Assembly: GCA_012517875.1 (NCBI GenBank) | Contig: JAAYUB010000108.1 | Span: 1 to 33,207, forward strand | Direction of reading: 5' to 3' | Length of the DNA stretch: 33,207 nt | Source: Acidobacteriota bacterium | GTDB lineage: Bacteria; Acidobacteriota; JAAYUB01 | In this document: piece by piece, positions 24,351 through 32,211 of the stretch | Numbering within the stretch: the first letter of the stretch is position 1 | Layout: each line of letters begins with the position of its first letter | Translations under genes and position numbers: made by a program | The notes under the pieces: generated by a model | Databases searched by the model: none | What the model saw: only the letters and a program-made list of their open reading frames with translations | Told to the model about the DNA's origin: nothing

Positions 24351-25091
24351 ATGCGTCTGAAGGAAGCCATCGCGGAACACGGCTATCGGCGTGAGAACCC
24401 GGTGCTTCCGTTTTTCCCCTACCTGCACGAGCACCGCCGCGAATTGCACCAGTTCCTGGAGCGGCTGGCCGCAGCCGGCCCGCTGACCGCCGTGGGCCTG
24501 ATCTATCCGGGCCGGCCGGTCTTGGCCGACTGGCCGGTGCGGGCCGACGACTGGAGCCTGGAGCGCGAGTGGGACCTTCTCCAGTTCATCTACTTTCTGA
24601 AGCAGCGGCTGGCGCTGCCGGTGGTGCTGGCCATCCACTATCTGGACATCTGCCGCTTCGGGGTGATCCCCTACGCCCAGGAGGGCCACACGATCGGAAT
24701 GGACGCCCTGCTGGTGCGGGATCCGTTCCCCGAGGAGCTCGATTTCTTCTCCGCCGAGCTGTCCGCCGGCGGCGTAGGGCTGGCGTTCGCTCTCGACGAC
24801 GGTCTGCCGGAGCCGGACTGCGAACGCCTGGCGGAGTACGCGTCGGCGTTCCTTTACTGGACGGCGGCCGCCGCGGTCGTCCCCGGTGAGTGGGCGAACC
24901 GTCGGACCGACCTGCGCCTGTTTCGAAAGGCCGAGCCGCCGGACGGGCCGCCGCCGGCCGGGCGGACCGCGTGGGTGTTGGAACAACCTACGGGGCTGAC
25001 CGTATGGGAGCCCGACTGGGCCACCATAGACGTCGCCGCTACGGTTGGCCGGATTCGCGCCTGGACCGGTGGCGAGGGAGGCGGTGCATGA
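24351..25091 (+). CDS. TrpA-like (tryptophan synthase alpha) pseudoenzyme
   Basis: A 246-residue protein whose N-terminal two thirds follow the TrpA TIM-barrel: an early PFFPYLHEH strand for the family's PYLTAGDP, then VGLIYPGRPVLADWPV at the place of the ELGVPFSDPLADGP loop, LPVVLAIHYLDICRFGV for the IVLMTYYNPIFRYG strand, MDALLVRDPFPEE for the GLLVPDLPPEE strand, and LAEYASAFLYWTAAAAVVPG for the ASGFVYYVSLAGVTG strand. In this alignment catalytic Asp60 is kept at residue 60, whereas catalytic Glu49 is Gly49. It is therefore unlikely to cleave indole-glycerol phosphate. No trpB or other trp gene is near. It lies in an apparent operon with glycosyltransferases and its stop overlaps the next start (ATGA). 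Function unknown; a role with another sugar phosphate is possible. Confidence 0.65.
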   Translation: MRLKEAIAEHGYRRENPVLPFFPYLHEHRRELHQFLERLAAAGPLTAVGLIYPGRPVLADWPVRADDWSLEREWDLLQFIYFLKQRLALPVVLAIHYLDICRFGVIPYAQEGHTIGMDALLVRDPFPEELDFFSAELSAGGVGLAFALDDGLPEPDCERLAEYASAFLYWTAAAAVVPGEWANRRTDLRLFRKAEPPDGPPPAGRTAWVLEQPTGLTVWEPDWATIDVAATVGRIRAWTGGEGGGA

Positions 25092-25867
25092 GGCGCGTGT
25101 CGGCCATCGTCATCGCCTGCAACGAGGAGCGGAGCCTGCCGCGGGCGCTGGCCAGCCTGGCCTGGGCGGACGAGATCGTGGTGGTGGATTCCGGCAGTAC
25201 CGACGGCACTGTGGCGGCGGCCGAGGCGGCCGGTGCCCGTGTGTGCCACCGCGACTGGACCGGCTTCGTTGACCAGAAAAATCACGCCTTGGATCAGGCG
25301 ACGTCGCCATGGGTATTCTCGCTGGACGCCGACGAGGAGTGCGCGCCGGAATTGATCGCGGAGATCGTCCGTTGGCGGGATCAACCCGAGGCCGAGGGCG
25401 ATCCAGCGGGCTACCGCCTGCCCCGCTTGGCCTGGTTCATGGGACGCTGGATCCGCCATTCCGACTGGTACCCCGATCACCAGCTTCGCCTGTTCCGCAA
25501 GGATGCGGGCCGCTGGACGCCGCGGCGGGTGCACGAGTCGGTCCATGTGGCGGGGGCGGTGGGGACGTTTGCATCCCCCATCCGGCACTATCCGTACGAA
25601 GATCTCGGCGATTACCTCCGCAAGATGGACGCCTACTCCCGGCTGGCTGTCCAGGACCTGTGGGAGCGGGGGCGGCGGGCGTCGGCGGCGAAGGTGCTGG
25701 GTGCGCCCCTGGCGGCGTTTGTCAAAAGCTACGTGTTCAAGCGGGGCTTTCTGGATGGCGGACCGGGTGTCGTCGTGGCGGGAATGTCGCTGGTGTCCAC
25801 GTTCTTCCGCTATGCCCGGCTGTACGAGATGGGGACGGACCATGAACCGCACGCCGACGCCGAGTGA
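25088..25867 (+). CDS. Glycosyltransferase family 2 protein (WaaE/KdtX-like)
   Basis: A 259-residue GT-A glycosyltransferase. VSAIVIACNEERSLPRALASL is the GT2 nucleotide-binding start, VVVDSGSTDGT the following loop, and SLDADEE holds the DxD metal motif (Asp80, Asp82). WIRHSDWYPDHQLRLFRKD and the RRVHESV segment are typical of the branch that includes the lipopolysaccharide core beta-1,4-glucosyltransferase WaaE. The ATG at 25088 overlaps the TrpA-like stop by four bases. A hydrophobic C-terminal part (about 205-245) may attach it to the inner membrane. Most likely it adds a hexose to a lipid-linked glycan; donor and acceptor are not fixed by the sequence. Confidence 0.88.
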   Translation: MRRVSAIVIACNEERSLPRALASLAWADEIVVVDSGSTDGTVAAAEAAGARVCHRDWTGFVDQKNHALDQATSPWVFSLDADEECAPELIAEIVRWRDQPEAEGDPAGYRLPRLAWFMGRWIRHSDWYPDHQLRLFRKDAGRWTPRRVHESVHVAGAVGTFASPIRHYPYEDLGDYLRKMDAYSRLAVQDLWERGRRASAAKVLGAPLAAFVKSYVFKRGFLDGGPGVVVAGMSLVSTFFRYARLYEMGTDHEPHADAE

Positions 25868-26972
25868 TCCTCCGGTTCTGCTGGTGGACGACGAGCCGGC
25901 GTGGCGCGGCGGCCAGGAGTCGCTGTTCAGCCTGGCGGCCACATGGGAGTCGGCCGGGCGCCCCTTCGCGCTGGCGTGCGCCGTCGGTGGCGAACTGGAG
26001 CGCCGCGCCCGGGAGCGGGGCTGGCCGGTGCGGCCGTTCGCGCCGGGCGGGGAACTGTCGCCCCGCGTCTGCCGGTGTTTCACCCGCTGGCTGGACGAGA
26101 TTGCGCCCGGCGTCATCCTCTACAACACGCCCAAGCCGGTCACGGCCGGCCTGCTGGCATCCCGGTGGCGGCGGCGACCAGTGCGGCACGTGGTGGCCCG
26201 ACGGGTTGTGTTTCCGCTCCGAGACCACCGCCTGTCCCGCTGGAAGTACCGTCAGGCGGACCATTTCATCGCTATCTCCGCGGCGGTGGCTGCGGCGCTC
26301 CGCGACTCCGGCATCCCGCCGGCACAGATCACCGTCGTGCCCGAGGGGCTCGACGTGGCCGCCTTCGATGCGGTGGCGCCGGCGCACGAGGAATTCCCGC
26401 GGCGCGCCGGATGCACGTTCGGCTGCCTGGCCGCCCTGACCCGGGAGAAGGGCGTGGACGTGCTGCTCGACGCGCTGGCCCGACACCGGAGGCGGTTTCC
26501 CGACTCCGCCCTGCGGGTGGCCGGCACGGGCGCCGAGGCGGAGGCGCTGAAGCGGCAGGCCGAGGCGCTTGGTTTGGCCGAATCCGTCCGGTTCCTCGGA
26601 TTCCGGTCCGATGTCGCCGCCGTGGTCAAATGCCTCGACGCCGTGGTGCTCCCGTCGCGGGCCGAGGGCTTCGGACGTGCCGCCCTGCTGGCGATGGCGG
26701 CCGGCCTGCCGGTCGCCGCCGCCGCTACGGGCGGCATCCCGGAAGTGGTGGTCGACGGCGTCACCGGCTGGCTTTGCGTGCCGGATGATCCGGACGCGCT
26801 GGCCGGCCTTCTAAACCGGCTCGCCGGCGAGCCGGAGAGGGCTCGAGCCCTGGGGGCGGCGGGACGCGCGCGGCTGCTGGAGCGGTTCACGGTGGTGCAG
26901 ATGAGCGAACAGACGGCGGCGTGTATCGACAAATTGCTTGCCCCGGCGGGCGGATCCGGTGACAATCCGTAA
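25842..26972 (+). CDS. Glycosyltransferase family 4 protein
   Basis: A 376-residue GT-B glycosyltransferase. VLLVDDEPAWRGGQESLFSL is a typical acceptor-side start, followed by VVPEGLDVAAFD at the domain junction, GCLAALTREKGVDVLLDAL, VRFLGFRSDV, and VVLPSRAEGFGRAALLAMAAG. In that last stretch the E-x7-E motif has Glu275, but the second glutamate is a leucine (Leu283). The ATG at 25842 overlaps the GT2 gene by 26 bases, which implies coupled translation. Together with the GT2 gene it probably builds part of a lipopolysaccharide core or another surface glycan. Confidence 0.85.
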   Translation: MNRTPTPSDPPVLLVDDEPAWRGGQESLFSLAATWESAGRPFALACAVGGELERRARERGWPVRPFAPGGELSPRVCRCFTRWLDEIAPGVILYNTPKPVTAGLLASRWRRRPVRHVVARRVVFPLRDHRLSRWKYRQADHFIAISAAVAAALRDSGIPPAQITVVPEGLDVAAFDAVAPAHEEFPRRAGCTFGCLAALTREKGVDVLLDALARHRRRFPDSALRVAGTGAEAEALKRQAEALGLAESVRFLGFRSDVAAVVKCLDAVVLPSRAEGFGRAALLAMAAGLPVAAAATGGIPEVVVDGVTGWLCVPDDPDALAGLLNRLAGEPERARALGAAGRARLLERFTVVQMSEQTAACIDKLLAPAGGSGDNP

Positions 26973-27000
26973 ACGAAATATTCCGCGAGGTGGAAGTCCC

Positions 27001-27912
27001 ATGGCCAACGCATCGTTTCCCACACTGCTCCAGGTTGACCTGCCGGGCTTCGAGCGGGTCGGCAGCGGCAAGGTCCGCGAGATGTTCGCGGTGGACGACC
27101 GCTTGTTGATCGTGACGACCGACCGGATCTCCGCCTTCGATTGCATCCTGCCGGTGGGAATTCCATACAAGGGGATCGTTCTCAACCAAATTTCGTTATT
27201 CTGGTTCCACAAGTTCAAGGATCTGCTCCCCAACCACCTGCTGTGCGGTCGGGTGGACGAGATGCCGCCGGCGCTGCATGCGCATGCCGAGAGTCTGCGG
27301 GGCCGCTCCATGTTGGTGCGGCGCGCCGCGGTGCTGCCGGTGGAGTGCATCGTCCGCGGCTACCTGGCCGGATCCGGATGGAATGAATACCGCATGGACG
27401 GCACCATCTGCGGCCTGCCGCTACCCGGCCGGCTGAGCGAGAGTGACCGGCTGCCGCAGCCCATTTTCACACCGTCGACCAAGTCCGTGTTCGGCCACGA
27501 CGAGAACATCTCCTTCGATGACATGTGCGGCATTGTCGGCGCGGAGAAGGCCGAGCGGGTGCGGGCGCTGTCGCTGGCGCTGTACCAGCAGGCCGCCGCC
27601 TACGCCGAAGGGCAGGGGATCATCATCGCCGACACCAAGTTCGAATTCGGCGACATCGACGGCCAGCTTGTCCTGGTGGACGAGGTGCTTACCCCCGACT
27701 CCAGCCGGTTCTGGCCGGCCGACGGATACAAACCGGGTCGGCCGCAGCCGTCGTTCGACAAGCAGTATGTCCGCGACTACCTGCTGGGACTCGACTGGGA
27801 TCGGCAGCCGCCGGCGCCGCCGTTGCCGGAACCGGTGATCCAGAAGACCTCGGAGAAGTACCTGGAAGCCTACCGGCGGCTGACGGGTGTGGACCTGCTG
27901 GCCAAACGCTAA
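27001..27912 (+). CDS. purC: Phosphoribosylaminoimidazole-succinocarboxamide synthase
   Basis: ATP-dependent enzyme that joins aspartate to CAIR in purine synthesis. The 303-residue chain has the family signature set: RVGSGKVREMFAVDD (ATP-binding start), TTDRISAFDCILPVGIPYKG, VRGYLAGSGWNEY, IFTPSTK, IIIADTKFEFG and LVDEVLTPDSSRFWP. The ATG at 27001 is preceded by GAGGTGGA and gives the usual start; the frame extends upstream into the end of the glycosyltransferase gene. The length matches the longer, yeast-like form of about 300 residues. It starts 28 bases after the glycosyltransferase gene, so it may be on the same transcript without functional link. Confidence 0.96.
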   Translation: MANASFPTLLQVDLPGFERVGSGKVREMFAVDDRLLIVTTDRISAFDCILPVGIPYKGIVLNQISLFWFHKFKDLLPNHLLCGRVDEMPPALHAHAESLRGRSMLVRRAAVLPVECIVRGYLAGSGWNEYRMDGTICGLPLPGRLSESDRLPQPIFTPSTKSVFGHDENISFDDMCGIVGAEKAERVRALSLALYQQAAAYAEGQGIIIADTKFEFGDIDGQLVLVDEVLTPDSSRFWPADGYKPGRPQPSFDKQYVRDYLLGLDWDRQPPAPPLPEPVIQKTSEKYLEAYRRLTGVDLLAKR

Positions 27913-27968
27913 ACCGACTCGCCGTGCCGCGGGCGGGCGCCGTCCCGGCGGCAGTGCAAGGACATGCC

Positions 27969-28547
27969 GTGAATCTGCTCGACCTGGTGTTCATCCTCGT
28001 GCTGGTGGGCTCGGTGGTGCTGGCCATGTTCAAAGGGCTGTTCAAGGAACTGGTCTCGATCGCGGCCCTCGTCGTCGGCGTGATCGTCGCGGGGCAGCTG
28101 TACCGGCAGGGGGCGCGGCTGCTGGCGCCTTGGATGGGTGAGTCCGAGCTGCGGTCCGCCCTCGGGTTTCTGGTGGTGTTCTTCGGCATTCTGCTGGCGG
28201 CCGGGCTGATCATGTTCATCGTGGACCGCATCCTGAAGTTCACCCATCTGAAGTGGATCGACCGGCTGCTGGGCGGGCTGTTCGGGCTGTTGCGCGGCTG
28301 GCTGGTCTGCGCGGTGATCGTTCTGGCGATGACCGCGTGCGGCTGGCAGGTGGCTCGCCTGCGGAAATCCGGACTGGCGCCGTACCTGCTCATGACCGCC
28401 CGCGCCGCGATCCTGCTGGTGCCGGCGCAGCTGCGACAGGAATTCGAAGCCACCTACAGAAGCATTTATCGCGGCTGGCTCGATGAGATGCCGGGGTACC
28501 GTCCGGCGGCGGACGACAACGGGACGGATTCCCCGAAAACCCCTTGA
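27969..28547 (+). CDS. cvpA: CvpA family membrane protein
   Basis: A 192-residue inner-membrane protein. NLLDLVFILVLVGSVVLAMFKGLFKELVSI is the typical CvpA opening, followed by three more hydrophobic segments (about 30-47, 58-80, 95-115), with WIDRLLGGLFGLLRGWLV as the conserved glycine-rich region. The family was named after colicin V production and has been linked to purF expression and envelope stress; its biochemical role is unsettled. The GTG at 27969 is supported by AAGGA about six bases upstream. It lies 56 bases after purC, a fitting neighbour since cvpA often sits with purine genes. Confidence 0.88.
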   Translation: MNLLDLVFILVLVGSVVLAMFKGLFKELVSIAALVVGVIVAGQLYRQGARLLAPWMGESELRSALGFLVVFFGILLAAGLIMFIVDRILKFTHLKWIDRLLGGLFGLLRGWLVCAVIVLAMTACGWQVARLRKSGLAPYLLMTARAAILLVPAQLRQEFEATYRSIYRGWLDEMPGYRPAADDNGTDSPKTP

Positions 28548-28564
28548 CGACCTGTTGACAATAT

Positions 28565-28593
28565 TTGCTTGGCGACAGCCGCTGTGGTATACT
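28565..28593 (+). promoter_or_regulatory. Candidate extended -10 promoter of the Fis-like gene
   Basis: TTGCTT (28565-28570), a 17-base spacer and TATACT (28588-28593) with an upstream TG (28585-28586) forming TGGTATACT. Its end lies about 40 bases before the ATG at 28635. Confidence 0.6.
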
Positions 28594-28634
28594 GGGCGCC
28601 GTTTCGCTGAATGACGACGGCTTGGAACGGGAAT

Positions 28635-28895
28635 ATGAAAGCAATTAAAAACACCCTGCGGGCCGACCTGGAATCGTACGTCGGCGGGTGCGTCAAACAT
28701 GGCATCGGCTACAAGGACGCGCTCGTCCAGATGGACATGGAGTACATCATGCAGGTGCTGGCGCAGACCCGCTACAATATTTCCAAGTCGGCGGACATGC
28801 TGGGTATCAACCGCAACACCCTGAGCAAGAAAATTGTGGAATTCAAGAAATTCGAGCGGTTCCGCAACCACCAGAAAATTCACAACGGCCGATAG
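28635..28895 (+). CDS. Small Fis-type helix-turn-helix protein
   Basis: An 86-residue protein. The C-terminal half is a Fis-like helix-turn-helix (HTH_8): MEYIMQVLAQTRYNISKSADMLG followed by INRNTLSKKIVEFKKF, with the recognition helix around NRNTLSKKI (about residues 60-70). The N-terminal half (about 1-35) is predicted helical and could form the dimer interface, as in Fis. The ATG at 28635 is chosen because GGGAA precedes it; the frame starts earlier at 28611. It has its own strong promoter candidate, as expected for a nucleoid-associated or global regulator. Targets unknown. Confidence 0.82.
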   Translation: MKAIKNTLRADLESYVGGCVKHGIGYKDALVQMDMEYIMQVLAQTRYNISKSADMLGINRNTLSKKIVEFKKFERFRNHQKIHNGR

Positions 28896-28983
28896 CTGGC
28901 CGGACTCCTTTTTCCCCCCCGCCAATAAAGCTGCGCTCGAGCGGGAAGCCGCCCGGCGGCGCCGTGCGCCCGCGCGCGTCGAG

Positions 28984-29595
28984 GTGCGGATCGCGGACTA
29001 CCGGAGCACCGTCGTCCGCGTGGTGCGGCGGGGCGAGCTATGCCGCGTGAGCGTCCACAGCCGATTGGCGGCGGCACCGCCCGGCGTGTTCGCTGCCGCG
29101 GTGCGGTGCGTGTGGGACCGGCTGGACCGGCAGGCGCCGGACCCAGCGGATGTGCGCGCACTCGCCGCCTTCCTGCGGGATCATCGGGCGGCGGTCCCCC
29201 CGCCGACGCCGGCCGGATCCGCAGCCGGCCGCCACGTGGATCTCGCAGCCGTCTGCCGTTCGGTCAATGCGCGGTTTTTCGGCGGGCAGGCGCCGGTGGT
29301 CGGTGTGATGTGGACACCGCGCCGGTCATTCCGCCGGCTGGCGGACTGCCATCCCGAGGCGGGGATCATTCGGGTAAGCCGGCTCCTGGACAGTCCGCGG
29401 GTGCCACCGTACTACATCGAATACTTGATCTACCACGAGCTGCTGCATCTCGTCGTCCCGCCGGTGATGCGCGGCGGACGGCGCTGCTTTCACCACCTGG
29501 CATTCCAACGCCTGGAGCGCCGATTCCCGCAGTACCGGGAGGCGCGGGAGTATCAGGAGCAGATGCTGCTGTCGCTGGCCAGGGCGGCCAGGTAA
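28984..29595 (+). CDS. SprT-like zinc metallopeptidase (start uncertain)
   Basis: A putative metallopeptidase of SprT/M48-like type, common in Acidobacteriota. The core reads NARFFGGQAPVVGVMWTPRR, then IIRVSRLLDSPRVPPYYIEY, LIYHELLHLVVPP with the HExxH zinc motif, and a downstream His pair in RRCFHHLAFQ that can supply the third ligand. The start is unclear: the frame is open from a TTG at 28834 inside the Fis-like gene, codons just before 28984 still look coding (AALEREAARRRR), but the first usual start after the Fis-like stop is the GTG at 28984, without a clear ribosome-binding site. The 3' end overlaps the 3' end of the converging dusB gene by 43 bases. Confidence 0.75.
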   Translation: MRIADYRSTVVRVVRRGELCRVSVHSRLAAAPPGVFAAAVRCVWDRLDRQAPDPADVRALAAFLRDHRAAVPPPTPAGSAAGRHVDLAAVCRSVNARFFGGQAPVVGVMWTPRRSFRRLADCHPEAGIIRVSRLLDSPRVPPYYIEYLIYHELLHLVVPPVMRGGRRCFHHLAFQRLERRFPQYREAREYQEQMLLSLARAAR

Positions 29596-30539
29596 TCCAG
29601 CAGCGCTTGCGGCTCGGTCAGGGCGTAGATCCGCTGCCGGTGCGCCGCCGCCGCCGGGATGCCGTGCACCCACCACGAACAGAATTTTTTCAACTCCCCC
29701 ATGATCCGAACAGGCGGTCCGGCGGCGATGATCTCGCGGCACACGGCGACGCAGAGCTCCAACAGCGCCTCCGGTTCGGTGGGCGCGAACGCGCCCGTCT
29801 CCAGAAAATCGGCGGTCTGCCGCAAGAGCCATGGATTGCGGGTGACGCCCCGCCCCACCATCACCGCGTCGCAGCCGGTTGTGTCGAACATCGCCGCGGC
29901 GTCGGCCGGAACCAGGATGTCGCCGTTGCCGACGACCGGGACGCGGCACGCCGCCTTGAGCTGCCGGATGTGGTCCCAGTCCGAACGGCCGGAGAAGCGC
30001 ATGGTCCGTGTCCGCGGGTGGAGGGTGATGGCGTCGACGCCGCTGTCTTCGGCCAGGCGGCCGATTTCGAGGAAGTTGATCCGATTGGCGTCATAGCCGG
30101 AGCGGATCTTCACGGTCACGGGGACGGACACCGCCCGGCGGACCGCCGTCAGGATCCGCGCCAGCTGCGGCGGGTCCTGCAGCAGGTAGGCGCCGCCATG
30201 GTTTCGAAGCACCTTGCGCGCCGGGCAGCCGGCGTTGATGTCGACGATGTCGGCGCCCGCCGCGACCGCCTGAAGCGCCGCGTCCGCCATCGCCTCGGGC
30301 CGTGAACCGTAAATCTGGATGGCGAAGGGCCGCTCCACCGGATCGGCGGCCATCATCGCCAGGGTGCGGCGCTGGCGGCGCACAATCGCTTCGACGCTCA
30401 GCAACTCGGAGACCGTGAGGCCGCAGCCGCCAAGCTGACGAATCATCCGCCGGAACGGCCGGTCGGTGATCCCGGCCATCGGGGCCAGAATCACGTTGGG
30501 TCTCACTGTCACCGGACCGAGCTGCATGCTGCCGTACAT
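29553..30539 (-). CDS. dusB: tRNA-dihydrouridine synthase
   Basis: Flavoenzyme that reduces uridines in the D-loop of tRNA. The 328-residue chain has APMAGITDRPFRRMIRQLG at the start of the TIM barrel, QIYGSRPEAMADAA, DINAGCPARKVLRNHGGAYLL with the catalytic cysteine (GCPxxKV), TVKIRSGYD, LHPRTRTMRFSG, VVGNGDI and AVMVGRGVTRNPWLL for FMN phosphate binding. These forms fit the DusB group. The ATG at 30539 is chosen because AGGAG lies about ten bases upstream on the minus strand; the frame stays open to 30602. The C-terminal helical domain overlaps the SprT-like gene tail to tail. Confidence 0.93.
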   Translation of the reverse strand: MYGSMQLGPVTVRPNVILAPMAGITDRPFRRMIRQLGGCGLTVSELLSVEAIVRRQRRTLAMMAADPVERPFAIQIYGSRPEAMADAALQAVAAGADIVDINAGCPARKVLRNHGGAYLLQDPPQLARILTAVRRAVSVPVTVKIRSGYDANRINFLEIGRLAEDSGVDAITLHPRTRTMRFSGRSDWDHIRQLKAACRVPVVGNGDILVPADAAAMFDTTGCDAVMVGRGVTRNPWLLRQTADFLETGAFAPTEPEALLELCVAVCREIIAAGPPVRIMGELKKFCSWWVHGIPAAAAHRQRIYALTEPQALLDYLAALASDSSICS

Positions 30540-30604
30540 GACCGCCGTACTCCTGCACATCTGCGCGGGGCCTATTGAAACACATCCCGAACGGTCGGAC
30601 AATG

Positions 30605-30633
30605 TTGAACTTTTCCGCGAAAGCGTCTAGAAT
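30605..30633 (+). promoter_or_regulatory. Candidate sigma70-type promoter of the sdaA operon
   Basis: TTGAAC (30605-30610), a 17-base spacer and TAGAAT (30628-30633) lie in the region between the divergent dusB and sdaA genes. The leader would be about 155 bases; within it a short inverted repeat AATCCG...CGGATT (about 30699-30720) is seen, without a known function. Confidence 0.55.
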
Positions 30634-30795
30634 CCCACCGAGCCGATCAATCCGTTCGGGGAAAAGACCGGCCGGCGTGCAGCTCAGCCAGCAGAGCGAA
30701 TCCGTAACCGCTAGCGGATTTCTAAATGGAGAAAACGGCACCATGCGTGCCGGAATCCGGCGGACGCAGCGATCGGCCGAAAAGGAACAGCGGAC

Positions 30796-32181
30796 ATGGA
30801 CATCGTCGGCACATTCGCCATCTTGAAATTGGCCGTGGGCCCCAGCTCGTCGCACACCCTGGGGCCCTTTTTGGCCGCTCGGGATTTCCGCCGCCGCCTG
30901 GAGGCAGCGCGCCCGGCCGCCGGCGCCCACGTCCGGGTGCACCTGTTCGGGAGCCTCGCCCTCACCGGCCGCGGTCACCTGACCGATCTGGCCGTGACGG
31001 CGGGACTGGCCGGCTGCGAACTGGACATCGAGCCGCCGGCCGACCTGCGCGCCATCGCGCAGGAGATCCGGCAGCACGGCCGCATCCTGGCGGGCGGGGC
31101 GGCGGTCGGTTTCCGCCCGGAAGAGGATGTTATCTTTGACGTCCAGCGCCGGGACGTGCCGCACCCGAACACTCTGCGCTTCGAGCTGCTGGACACGGAC
31201 AGCCGCGTGCTGGCCGAGTCCGAGTACCGGTCGATCGGCGGTGGCCGCATCGCCGGGGGCGGATCCGAGGGAGCGTCGCCGCAGGCGCCGGTGACGGCGC
31301 ATCCCTCGCTGAGCCGCGTCATCGACGACTGTCTGGAGCAGGGCATCGGCTTGGCGGCGTACGTCCGCGAACGGGAGCGGACGTTCGGCGGCCTGGATAC
31401 GGCGGCCGTCGACACGCGACTGGCACGACTGTGGGCAGCCATGACCGGCGCCATCGACGCCGGTCTCCAGGCCGAGGGCGTACTGCCCGGCCGGCTGAAG
31501 CTGCCGCGGCGGGCGGCGGAGATGTTCACCAGCTTCCAGCGCAACATCCGCCATTGGCGCGTGCTGCCGCAGGAAGTCACCCTGGCGGCTGTGTACGCCA
31601 TCGCCGTGGCGGAGCAGAACGCCGCCGGCGGGCGGGTGGTCACCGCGCCCACCTGCGGTTCCGCCGGCGTCGTGCCGGCGGTGCTGCGGATGCTGCAGGA
31701 GCGGTTTCGCCTGGCGGACGAGGCGATCTACGACGCGCTCCTCGTGGCGGCCCTGGTGGGCGGCGTCGTGGCGGCCAACGCCTCGATCGCCGGCGCCGAG
31801 GTGGGGTGCCAGGGCGAGGTGGGCACGGCGAGCGCCATGGCCGCCGCGGCGGCCTGCCACCTGCTGGGCGGCACGGTGCTCCAGGTCGAGTCGGCGGCGG
31901 AGATGGCGCTGGAGCACCACCTTGGGCTGACCTGCGACCCGGTGCAGGGGCTGGTGCAAATCCCGTGCATCGAGCGGAACGCCGTGGGCGCGGTCACCGC
32001 GCTCAACGCCGCCAACCTGGCGCTGCTCAGCAGCGGCGCCCACCGGATCAGCTTCGACCAGGTGGTGGCCACCATGAAGCAGGTGGGGCAGGACATGTCG
32101 GCGAAATACAAGGAAACCGCACTGGGCGGACTGGCGGCGGCGGATGTCGCGGCGCCCCGGCGCCCCGGTGCCGACGCGTGA
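30796..32181 (+). CDS. sdaA: L-serine ammonia-lyase, iron-sulfur dependent, single chain
   Basis: Enzyme that deaminates L-serine to pyruvate and ammonia using a [4Fe-4S] cluster. The 461-residue chain joins the beta domain (start MDIVGTFAILKLAVGPSSSHTLGP) and the alpha domain. Cluster and active-site cysteines are visible: Cys287 in TAPTCGSAG, Cys338 in GCQGEVG, Cys380 in LTCDPVQG and Cys391 in IPCIERN. AAGGA upstream fixes the ATG. It is followed closely by a PPOX-family gene and pdhA, so its product pyruvate may feed straight into pyruvate dehydrogenase. The single-chain form is typical of E. coli SdaA-like enzymes. Confidence 0.95.
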   Translation: MDIVGTFAILKLAVGPSSSHTLGPFLAARDFRRRLEAARPAAGAHVRVHLFGSLALTGRGHLTDLAVTAGLAGCELDIEPPADLRAIAQEIRQHGRILAGGAAVGFRPEEDVIFDVQRRDVPHPNTLRFELLDTDSRVLAESEYRSIGGGRIAGGGSEGASPQAPVTAHPSLSRVIDDCLEQGIGLAAYVRERERTFGGLDTAAVDTRLARLWAAMTGAIDAGLQAEGVLPGRLKLPRRAAEMFTSFQRNIRHWRVLPQEVTLAAVYAIAVAEQNAAGGRVVTAPTCGSAGVVPAVLRMLQERFRLADEAIYDALLVAALVGGVVAANASIAGAEVGCQGEVGTASAMAAAAACHLLGGTVLQVESAAEMALEHHLGLTCDPVQGLVQIPCIERNAVGAVTALNAANLALLSSGAHRISFDQVVATMKQVGQDMSAKYKETALGGLAAADVAAPRRPGADA

Positions 32182-32211
32182 CGGCGAGCGACAATCTAGA
32201 AGGTGAGGTCG

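Noticed and set aside
24351-25091. Genuine tryptophan synthase alpha subunit
   Set aside because: The catalytic glutamate is missing, the C-terminal phosphate-binding region is not recognisable and there is no trpB nearby.
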